Part shown: piece by piece, positions 1-4,117 of the stretch
How the letters are laid out: each line of letters begins with the position of its first letter
Numbering within the stretch: the stretch's first letter is position 1
DNA from: Methanoregula sp.
Lineage (GTDB): Archaea; Halobacteriota; Methanomicrobia; Methanomicrobiales; Methanospirillaceae
Assembly (NCBI GenBank): GCA_023228295.1
Contig: JALOBP010000108.1
Span: 3,257-9,042 of the forward strand
Direction of reading: 5' to 3'
DNA length: 5,786 nucleotides
Program-made: the position numbers and the translations under genes
Notes under the pieces: generated by a model
Database searches by the model: none
Seen by the model: only the letters and a program-made list of their open reading frames with translations
Told to the model about the DNA's origin: nothing

Positions 1-1185
1 GCGAGCCTTTTGTTCGTGACGATGGTCCCCGCAAGCGTCGCGGCGCAAAAAGCTGCCGACGTCACACCGACGCAGGTCGGAGGCGTTGTCGAAACTACCC
101 CTGTGGCTCCGCAACCCGATACGGCGAAGATTGCCGCCGAAGTGGCGCAGATGACCACGGCGCTTTCCGAGCTTATGGCAAGCAAGGAAAAGCTTGCCGC
201 GAAAAAAGACGAGCTCGCCAACCAGATCAGTGACCTGCAAACAAAAGCGTCCGCCCTGCAAACTTCAGTCGAAACCCTTGAATCAACGCGGCAAGAGAAG
301 GAAGCGTTGGCGCAGGAGAGCGCACGACAGATTGAATCTCTAGAAAAAGAAAAGGCGGAACTAGATAAAAAAATTGCAGTGATTGAGAACGAAGAAGCGG
401 AACGCAAACGTATTGACGACAAAACGAAAGTCATTTACCAATGCAGCAATCCCAAGGACGCTTATAAAGTTGACGATGGTGTTTATAAAATCAAGGATTC
501 AAGTTGCAATTTGGATGTTTATTTGGCGGATGAATTGCATCTGTACTCCGTCAACCGGGTTCTCATCAGAGAAAAGGACTCACAGGCGGTCGTGTTTGAA
601 CGTCAGATGAGAAAAGATTCCGCATTCGTGCGAATCCCCAGTGCAAGTTGGTATAACAAGGATAAATATCCTTACAGCAAAGAATTCATTATATCTGTCG
701 AATATTATTACACCAGCTCTGGAACCGCCGACCAGTATCAGATTGATGCGATGAATTTTAAGATGTCGCGTCACGCGTTCGCGTTCCAAATCACGGCAAA
801 GATATTTACGGCTTGGCGATTCAACGAGACCGAAGGCGATGCGTCCTTTCTCCTACCCGGAGTGTCAATTGGCGCGGCGTGGCGTTTTCCGAACGCCGAA
901 GACGACCGTGACGTGCTGGCCCTGCGCGCCGTTCTGGCTCTTGGCCCGAATCTTTTATCAAAATCGGTTGTCGGATCAAGCGACTCGGATGATACGACAA
1001 GCACGAGTTTCCAAATTATCGGCGGATTCGAATTTGTGGTCGCGCAGTATTTAACTATCGGCGCGGCATGGGTACTGCAAGGCAGCCGGGCGGACGGCGC
1101 GGTATCTAGCAATGACCCGGATCCTGTCCCGCTCCTTCTCGTAACTTACGGCGAATTGTATCCCTCCCTGCTTTCGACCAAATAA
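1..1185 (+). CDS. Exported coiled-coil protein with beta-rich C-terminus, 5' truncated
   Basis: The frame is open from the first base, so the true start lies upstream; the TTG at 10 is most likely an internal Leu codon. The first visible residues (ASLLFVTMVPASVAAQ) look like the hydrophobic core and cleavage region of a Sec signal peptide, so the protein is probably exported. A Pro/Thr-rich linker follows, then a charged heptad-like stretch rich in Glu, Lys, Ala and Leu (about residues 44-140 of the 394 visible), a probable long coiled coil. A middle domain has two Cys (about 148 and 169) and many Tyr. The last 135 residues alternate polar and hydrophobic segments (for example FQITAKIFTAWRF and VSIGAAWRF), as in beta-barrel or beta-sandwich proteins. 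By inference it is an envelope protein, possibly an outer-membrane anchor with a periplasmic coiled coil. No named family is recognised. TAA stop, followed at once by a terminator. Confidence 0.85.
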   Translation, partial: ASLLFVTMVPASVAAQKAADVTPTQVGGVVETTPVAPQPDTAKIAAEVAQMTTALSELMASKEKLAAKKDELANQISDLQTKASALQTSVETLESTRQEKEALAQESARQIESLEKEKAELDKKIAVIENEEAERKRIDDKTKVIYQCSNPKDAYKVDDGVYKIKDSSCNLDVYLADELHLYSVNRVLIREKDSQAVVFERQMRKDSAFVRIPSASWYNKDKYPYSKEFIISVEYYYTSSGTADQYQIDAMNFKMSRHAFAFQITAKIFTAWRFNETEGDASFLLPGVSIGAAWRFPNAEDDRDVLALRAVLALGPNLLSKSVVGSSDSDDTTSTSFQIIGGFEFVVAQYLTIGAAWVLQGSRADGAVSSNDPDPVPLLLVTYGELYPSLLSTK

Positions 1186-1200
1186 CAGCCAGATCTTTTT

Positions 1201-1240
1201 GGCGACGCATCCGCGTCGCCGTTTGTTTTTTATTTTTTTT
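1201..1240 (+). terminator. Rho-independent terminator of the coiled-coil protein gene
   Basis: A perfect 8-bp stem GGCGACGC / GCGTCGCC with loop ATCC spans 1201-1220. It is followed by an almost pure T tract to 1240. It lies 15 nt after the TAA stop. Confidence 0.93.
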
Positions 1241-1251
1241 TATGGTATTTT
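1223..1251 (+). promoter_or_regulatory. Probable sigma70-type promoter of tRNA-Leu, inside the terminator T tract
   Basis: TTGTTT (1223-1228) is the -35, followed by a 17-bp spacer and TATTTT (1246-1251) as the -10. TG at 1243-1244 gives an extended -10. The predicted start is near 1257-1259, only 2-4 nt before the tRNA. The low-complexity T tract weakens the -35 call, but its spacing matches the other promoters here. Confidence 0.5.
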
Positions 1252-1260
1252 GATTTAGAC

Positions 1261-1344
1261 GCCGGGGTGGTGAAATTGGTAGACACGCAGGCCTTAGAAG
1301 CCTGTTCTCGCAAGAGATTGGAGGTCCGAGTCCTCTCCCCGGCA
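1261..1344 (+). tRNA. tRNA-Leu (anticodon UAG)
   Basis: A full class II cloverleaf can be drawn by hand. The acceptor stem is GCCGGGG (1261-1267) with CCCCGGC (1337-1343), and the discriminator is A1344. The D arm has GTG/CAC with the conserved TTGGTAGA. The anticodon stem CAGGC/GCCTG closes loop CTTAGAA, with anticodon TAG at 1295-1297, which reads CUA and probably other CUN codons. The long variable arm TCTC-GCAA-GAGA is expected for Leu. The T stem is GGAGG/CCTCT. The 3' CCA is not encoded (the genome reads CAA after the discriminator), so it must be added after transcription. The T loop reads TCCGAGT, so position 55 is C rather than the near-universal U. No terminator separates it from the next gene, so some read-through is possible. 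Confidence 0.96.
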
Positions 1345-1367
1345 CAATACATAAAGTCACACGATAC

Positions 1368-1396
1368 TTGACAATTCGTTAGAATTGGTGTACAGT
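1368..1396 (+). promoter_or_regulatory. Promoter of the first lipoprotein gene
   Basis: A perfect -35 TTGACA (1368-1373), a 17-bp spacer and -10 TACAGT (1391-1396). The predicted start is about 1403, giving a leader of roughly 67 nt. It starts 24 nt after the tRNA end. Confidence 0.8.
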
Positions 1397-1400
1397 AAGA

Positions 1401-1420
1401 TGTTCGCGAATGTTCGCGAA
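1401..1420 (+). repeat. Tandem 10-bp repeat with palindromic core at the transcription start
   Basis: Two exact copies of TGTTCGCGAA lie head to tail, each holding the perfect palindrome TTCGCGAA. The predicted start of the 1368-1396 promoter falls inside the first copy. One helical turn of spacing would suit a dimeric repressor operator, but this is inference; no known regulator is recognised. Confidence 0.6.
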
Positions 1421-1469
1421 GCAAAATAAGAAAAACGGCTAAAGCTAGCCCTTTGAAAAGGAGAACCCC

Positions 1470-2015
1470 ATGCGTCAGATGATACTGTTTGTGTGTTTGG
1501 CTCTGGTTGCGGGTTGCGATGGCCAGGAGGCGTTCACGGTGTCCGACACGGATTCCGACGCCGATACGGACACCGATACGGATTCTGACACGGATACGGA
1601 TTCGGATATCGATTCCGATGTCGATTCGGACACGGATACGGATTCTGACGCCGGCACCGACACGGAAACCGAAACGGAAACGGAAACTGAGACCGATTTG
1701 GGACCGTGTTCGGTCGTGACGGATTGCAATGACGGTGAGGTCTGTGGTTTAGTTTCCGGGGAATGCTACGTCCAGCCCGTGCCCGACCCAAGTGAACAGT
1801 TCTGGTACTGTTGGGACGGCGACGTCAGCTGCGAAGCCTTTAGTAGCGGTTCGTGTGATTACTGGTCGCCGGTTGAGTGGGATTATTTCCTCGACGGCAT
1901 TCCCGCCTGTGGGAAGAACCACTCATACTGCCCCACGCAGTATCCGTTGACCCCCGCCTGTTGCCTCGAGAACAATGGCGAAGATGATTGCCTCACTGAG
2001 CCATTCTACGTTTGA
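1470..2015 (+). CDS. Lipoprotein with Asp-rich linker and Cys-rich domain
   Basis: A 181-residue exported lipoprotein. A short basic start, a hydrophobic core (ILFVCLALVAG) and lipobox VAGC with Cys16 as the lipidation site indicate signal peptidase II processing. Residues 25-76 are an almost uninterrupted run of D-T, D-S and E-T pairs, an acidic linker that probably holds the C-terminal domain away from the membrane and may bind cations. The remaining 100 residues carry 12 Cys, starting with a spaced array (Cys 80, 86, 92, 99) in a CSVVTDCNDGEVC context. This recalls small disulfide-rich modules in myxobacterial-type lipoproteins, and several disulfides are likely. Aromatic residues are frequent (FWYCW, EWDYF). 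The ATG at 1470 has a good ribosome site, AAAAGGAG (1456-1463). The gene has its own promoter and terminator. The role is unknown; surface exposure is inferred. Confidence 0.9.
   Translation: MRQMILFVCLALVAGCDGQEAFTVSDTDSDADTDTDTDSDTDTDSDIDSDVDSDTDTDSDAGTDTETETETETETDLGPCSVVTDCNDGEVCGLVSGECYVQPVPDPSEQFWYCWDGDVSCEAFSSGSCDYWSPVEWDYFLDGIPACGKNHSYCPTQYPLTPACCLENNGEDDCLTEPFYV
1542..1697 (+). repeat. Low-complexity GAY-ACN/GAY-TCN repeat encoding the acidic linker
   Basis: About 156 bases of short imperfect units such as GACACGGATACGGATTC encode the DTDSD linker; the last part switches to GAAACG units (ET). Codons vary between units (GAC/GAT, ACG/ACC, TCC/TCG/TCT), so this is not a recent exact expansion, but it could change length by slippage or recombination. 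It also produces spurious open frames on both strands. Confidence 0.85.
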
Positions 2016-2036
2016 ACCTCGTTCTTTTTTCTGCCA

Positions 2037-2069
2037 CAAGCTCGGTCTACGGACCGGGCTTGACTTTTT
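2037..2069 (+). terminator. Terminator of the first lipoprotein gene
   Basis: An 11-bp stem (CAAGCTCGGTC with GACCGGGCTTG, one T-G wobble) closes the stable tetraloop TACG, of the UNCG type, over 2037-2062. ACTTTTT follows. It lies 21 nt after the TGA stop. Confidence 0.85.
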
Positions 2070-2088
2070 ATATAAACAGTGCTATATT
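2060..2088 (+). promoter_or_regulatory. Promoter of the second lipoprotein operon, overlapping the terminator
   Basis: TTGACT (2060-2065), a 17-bp spacer, and TATATT (2083-2088) with an extended -10 TG at 2080-2081. The -35 uses the last three bases of the terminator's 3' arm. The predicted start is about 2095, with a leader of about 52 nt holding a small GCCGG/CCGGC hairpin (2116-2133) just before the ribosome site. Confidence 0.8.
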
Positions 2089-2146
2089 TATTCGTCCTTC
2101 GACAATCAAATCCGCGCCGGCGGACAATCCGGCGATGGAGGAATAG

Positions 2147-2695
2147 ATGTACAAGACAATCCAAGTGATATTGGCAGGCATCGCTGCGGTGCTCGGGGCC
2201 GTGCTGTTCGTTGTGTTCGTCCTCGGAATTCCGGGCTGCATCGCGGATGACGAGAATCCCGACCCGGACGGAGGCACGGATGCTGACACGGACATAGACG
2301 CGGATTCTGACGTCGACGGTGATTCGGACAGCGACCCCATCAACTACGACGAGGTCGAGGTTTGCGCGGTGGCGATCCAGTTCGCCTACTACTCTAATGG
2401 CGATGTCTTCGAGGTCACGCTGACCAACTACAACGCCGTCACCGCCATGGTGCTCATCAAGAACACCGACACCCAGGGCGTGGTCGTAAAAAGCTGTCTC
2501 TGGCCATCAGGCTCAATTGGCACCGGCGAAGGCGGTGACGAAGACGTTGTCGAAACTTCGTATGACATCTCCGACCCGCTGTCGATTGATGTGCGCCAGC
2601 TGAGTGGCATGGGCTACGAAGCAACTTGCGACGTCATGTTCGACACGTACTTTGAGGGCGAAGCAACGGCCTGCGCAATCACGGAATATCCGTGA
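2147..2695 (+). CDS. Membrane-anchored or lipid-anchored protein with Asp-rich linker
   Basis: A 182-residue exported protein. Residues 7-30 form one strongly hydrophobic segment ending in GIPGC; Cys31 could be a lipidation site. However, Pro at -2 is not ideal for a lipobox and the hydrophobic stretch is long, so an uncleaved N-terminal anchor is the alternative. Residues 34-64 are an acidic linker (DADTDIDADSDVDGDSDSD), shorter than in the preceding lipoprotein. The remaining 118 residues look like a compact beta-rich domain with four Cys (73, 117, 161, 176), possibly two disulfides. No family is recognised. The start at 2147 is set by GGAGG (2137-2141), 5 nt upstream. It is probably the first gene of a two-gene operon with 2711-3022. 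It shares the layout of the preceding lipoprotein (anchor, acidic spacer, Cys-paired domain) but no clear sequence similarity in the globular part. Confidence 0.88.
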   Translation: MYKTIQVILAGIAAVLGAVLFVVFVLGIPGCIADDENPDPDGGTDADTDIDADSDVDGDSDSDPINYDEVEVCAVAIQFAYYSNGDVFEVTLTNYNAVTAMVLIKNTDTQGVVVKSCLWPSGSIGTGEGGDEDVVETSYDISDPLSIDVRQLSGMGYEATCDVMFDTYFEGEATACAITEYP

Positions 2696-2710
2696 GAGGA
2701 GGGAAAGAAC

Positions 2711-3022
2711 ATGAACTTCCAAGACGCCGACGGCAAACCGATTCCGTTTCTGAAGGGTATGATCATATACTACACTTCGGATAATCCGAACCTTTTGAGG
2801 ATGCGGATGCCGAAAGATTCGCCCAGGAGCAGTAATATGGTTTACTTTTCAAGCGAGACTCGCCACGACAACAAGCTGTTGTTTTCGCGCGACTTGACAC
2901 GCGGCGACCTCATGTCCATCGCCACCCTGATCGCGACGTGCGTCGGTTGCGAGATCGCCTACCTCACCTGGCAAATCGGGGGCGTTGGTCAGACCAAAGT
3001 TGAGGGCTACGAGTTCATCTAG
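2711..3022 (+). CDS. Small protein of unknown function
   Basis: A 103-residue protein in no family I recognise. It has no signal peptide. It starts with MNFQDADGKPIPF, then IIYYTSDNPNLLRMR, a basic Pro/Ser stretch (PKDSPRSSN), and an amphipathic to hydrophobic segment near residues 67-90 (LMSIATLIATCVGCEIAYLTW) that includes C-V-G-C (77-80). That segment could be a weak membrane helix, or a buried helix with a metal- or disulfide-type CxxC. The gene begins 15 nt after the upstream stop and has a strong ribosome site (GAGGAGGG, 2696-2703). It is therefore very likely translated from the same mRNA as the upstream anchored protein and closed by the terminator at 3042. Co-transcription suggests a shared function with that protein, but nothing shows what it is. 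Confidence 0.8.
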   Translation: MNFQDADGKPIPFLKGMIIYYTSDNPNLLRMRMPKDSPRSSNMVYFSSETRHDNKLLFSRDLTRGDLMSIATLIATCVGCEIAYLTWQIGGVGQTKVEGYEFI

Positions 3023-3041
3023 TCCGCATCGCGCTCTTTCG

Positions 3042-3078
3042 CCGGCCAGTGCTCTGCATTGGCCGGTAAATTTTTTTC
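3042..3078 (+). terminator. Terminator of the two-gene operon
   Basis: CCGGCCA (3042-3048) pairs with TGGCCGG (3060-3066). The stem continues through a G-T wobble and TGC/GCA to a TCT triloop, 11 bp in all. TAAATTTTTTTC follows. It lies 19 nt after the TAG stop. Confidence 0.93.
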
Positions 3079-3087
3079 TGATATAAT
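3059..3087 (+). promoter_or_regulatory. Promoter of the Smr gene, overlapping the terminator
   Basis: A perfect -10 TATAAT (3082-3087) with extended TG at 3079-3080. The -35 candidate TTGGCC (3059-3064) has the 17-bp spacer and lies entirely within the terminator's 3' arm. The extended -10 probably compensates for the weak -35. The predicted start is about 3094. Confidence 0.75.
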
Positions 3088-3101
3088 ACAATAACAAATT
3101 T

Positions 3102-3368
3102 ATGAATCTAATTGACGCTAAAAAACTTGCCGCGGAAATTGACGGCCAAATGCCGGAATTGGATTTGCATTTGTCGTCCGCGGATAACTTTGAATACGAA
3201 ATTGACGCGTTTTTATCCCGCTGTCTCGCGGATAATGAACCGCGCGCGAAAATCATCACCGGTATCGGTTCGGGCGTACTGAATGAGCGGGTGAAAACAA
3301 TCTTAAAAAACTATGATTTCGTAGTTGAGACAGTGGACGCGCCCGGGGCGGTTATAGCCGTTTTTTAA
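3102..3368 (+). CDS. Stand-alone Smr (MutS2 C-terminal-like) domain protein
   Basis: An 88-residue protein made of little more than one Smr domain. Smr domains occur at the C-terminus of MutS2 and alone, and bind or nick nucleic acids, including branched DNA and mRNA. The visible match is LDLH near residue 20, a helix EIDAFLSRCLADNE, then AKIITGIGSGVLNERVKTILKNY, which fits the family core IIHGKGTGVLxxxVxxxL, and a terminal strand APGAVIAVF. Two key positions deviate: the usual LDLHG reads LDLHL, and the HGxG motif reads TGIG, losing the His. Nuclease activity is thus doubtful, and a binding-only role is possible. The ATG at 3102 has no Shine-Dalgarno sequence, and the predicted transcript start leaves a leader of about 8 nt, so translation is probably leaderless-like. 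It does not share a transcript with the genes before it. Confidence 0.82.
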   Translation: MNLIDAKKLAAEIDGQMPELDLHLSSADNFEYEIDAFLSRCLADNEPRAKIITGIGSGVLNERVKTILKNYDFVVETVDAPGAVIAVF

Positions 3369-3399
3369 TCCATTTTCTCCTGTATTTTCAGGCAAATTC

Positions 3400-3440
3400 G
3401 GGCGTTTTGACTTCTCCACAGTTAATCCACAAAACCGCCC
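3400..3440 (+). promoter_or_regulatory. Imperfect inverted repeat enclosing two DnaA-box-like sites
   Basis: GGGCG-TTTT (3400-3408) can pair with AAAA-C-CGCCC (3431-3440), with one bulged C and a 22-nt loop. The loop region carries TTCTCCACA (3412-3420) and TAATCCACA (3423-3431). Each is one mismatch from the DnaA box TTATCCACA, in the same orientation and 11 bp apart. The element abuts the -35 of the next promoter. It could be a weak terminator for the Smr gene, a DnaA-responsive site, or both; no strong T tract follows. Confidence 0.45.
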
Positions 3441-3469
3441 TTGACAAATTTTCCGGCTTCTGTTATTAT
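3441..3469 (+). promoter_or_regulatory. Strong promoter of the unidentified structured RNA
   Basis: A perfect -35 TTGACA (3441-3446), a 17-bp spacer, and -10 TATTAT (3464-3469) with extended TG at 3461-3462. It is the best combined promoter match in the window. The predicted start is about 3476. It could also drive the 23S gene if transcription passes the terminator at 3649-3674. Confidence 0.82.
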
Positions 3470-3475
3470 TTGCTC

Positions 3476-3674
3476 ACGATTTATCCCGGCTCAGCCGGGA
3501 CCACGTCCAAAATCTAGGATACGAATCGTATCCACTTGGACCTCTGGGTAAGACTTTTACTCGCAAGGTAAAAGATAGATAATGCTAGACATTATTCAAA
3601 CAACCAAATCTTACTCATAGCATCCAAGCGGTTTTACCCGATATATTTCGGACCGCTCGCGCGGTTCGTTTTTT
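3476..3674 (+). ncRNA. Unidentified structured RNA, about 200 nt
   Basis: The segment is bounded by a strong promoter and a terminator and has no convincing coding frame. Elements in order: hairpin TCCCGGC/GCCGGGA (3484-3500, triloop TCA); stem GTCCAA/TTGGAC (3505-3510, 3536-3541) with an internal loop and a perfect inner hairpin GGATACG/CGTATCC; and a closing stem (3542-3553 with 3609-3620, one mismatch and one G-T pair) that forms a three-way junction. The junction arms are CTTTTAC/GTAAAAG (3554-3574) and ATAATG/CATTAT (3579-3595). The loop CTAGA (3585-3589) is complementary to TCTAG (3513-3517), a possible tertiary contact. The 3' end can form a terminator or a rival hairpin. A 12-codon frame (MLDIIQTTKSYS, 3582-3620) lies inside with only a weak AAGG upstream. 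I see no match to 6S, tmRNA, SRP or RNase P RNA. It could be a free small RNA or a leader attenuator of the 23S gene. Confidence 0.6.
3649..3674 (+). terminator. Terminator of the structured RNA
   Basis: CGGACCGC (3649-3656) pairs with GCGGTTCG (3661-3668), 8 bp with one G-T, loop TCGC, followed by six T. The 5' arm is also claimed by a competing upstream hairpin (3627-3657). Confidence 0.9.
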
Positions 3675-3676
3675 AT

Positions 3677-3714
3677 CTCACTTTTTCGCCGATACATGCG
3701 GCGGAAAAGATGAG
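3677..3714 (+). other. Long hairpin between the RNA terminator and the 23S promoter
   Basis: CTTTTTCGCCG (3681-3691) pairs with CGGCGGAAAAG (3699-3709). It is extended at the base by CTCA with TGAG after a bulged A, about 15 bp in all, with loop ATACATG. There is no T tract on either strand, so it is not a typical terminator. It may be a processing signal or part of a longer leader if the 23S is transcribed from 3441. Confidence 0.6.
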
Positions 3715-3749
3715 GTTGAAAAAGTTCATACGATTGTCTTGATTGGACT

Positions 3750-3780
3750 TTGACAATTTACGCAATGTAAAGCAGAAAAT
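3750..3780 (+). promoter_or_regulatory. Probable 23S rRNA promoter
   Basis: A perfect TTGACA (3750-3755) lies about 95 nt before the mature 23S end. The -10 is unclear: GAAAAT (3775-3780) needs a 19-bp spacer, and TGTAAA (3766-3771) would need the alternative -35 TTGGAC (3743-3748). The inverted repeat TTTAC-gcaat-GTAAA (3757-3771) occupies the spacer and could be a regulator site. No boxA-like antitermination sequence was recognised. Confidence 0.45.
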
Positions 3781-3815
3781 ATCTTGCACAGCCTGCGAGA
3801 TAATCTGCTGGGTAG

Positions 3816-3849
3816 ACACAGCAAACACTATTGAGTGTTTTTGTTGTGT
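3816..3849 (+). other. Pre-23S leader hairpin abutting the mature 5' end
   Basis: ACACAGC (3816-3822) pairs with GTTGTGT (3843-3849) and AAACACT (3823-3829) with AGTGTTT (3834-3840). Loop ATTG and a two-T bulge complete a 14-bp helix. It ends at the position aligned to E. coli 23S nucleotide 1, so it probably guides 5' processing. Confidence 0.65.
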
Positions 3850-4117
3850 GCAATTTCATTAAGAGCATATGGTGGATGCCTTGACACTAAAAGACGAAGA
3901 AGGACGTTGCAGGGTGCGAAAAGCTCCGGAGAGGTCCCAAGCAACCCGTGACCCGGAGATATCCGAATGGGGAAACCCACCGTCGCAAGACGGAATTACG
4001 TACTGAATACATAGGTGCGTAAAGACAACCTGGTGAAGTGAAACATCTCAGTAACCAGAGGAAAATAAATCGCAGAGATTCCCTTAGTAGTGGCGAGCGA
4101 AAAGGGAAAATCCCAAA

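Noticed and set aside
771..1112. A 113-codon minus-strand frame inside the coiled-coil protein gene
   Set aside because: It has no ribosome site, and the + strand frame is continuous with signal peptide, coiled coil and terminator.
1261..1420. tRNA-Leu as an integration site of a mobile element
   Set aside because: There is no integrase, no direct repeat of the tRNA 3' end elsewhere in the window, and no other mobile-element sign.
1475..1791. Open frames on the minus strand and in other frames across the acidic linker (SVSVSV-rich and Arg/Pro-rich)
   Set aside because: They are shadows of the GAY-ACN repeat: low-complexity DNA lacks stops in several frames. None has a ribosome site or promoter, and the lipoprotein frame has all of these.
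2849..3259. A 136-codon minus-strand frame spanning the small unknown gene and the Smr gene
   Set aside because: It overlaps two better supported genes and a terminator, and is rich in residues expected from antisense translation.
3400..3480. Chromosomal replication origin
   Set aside because: Only two imperfect DnaA boxes, no clear AT-rich unwinding element and no replication genes. Kept only as a regulatory possibility.
3575..3600. Resemblance of GATAGATAATGC to part of the TPP riboswitch
   Set aside because: The flanking conserved CTGAGA and GCG-AGGGA elements are missing and the segment folds differently, so the match is probably chance.
3627..3674. Resemblance of the terminator region to a T-box (GG-ACCGC before a terminator)
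   Set aside because: The T-box core TGGNACC is not present (CGGACC instead), no specifier stem or AGTA loop is seen, and no aminoacyl-tRNA synthetase or amino-acid gene follows.
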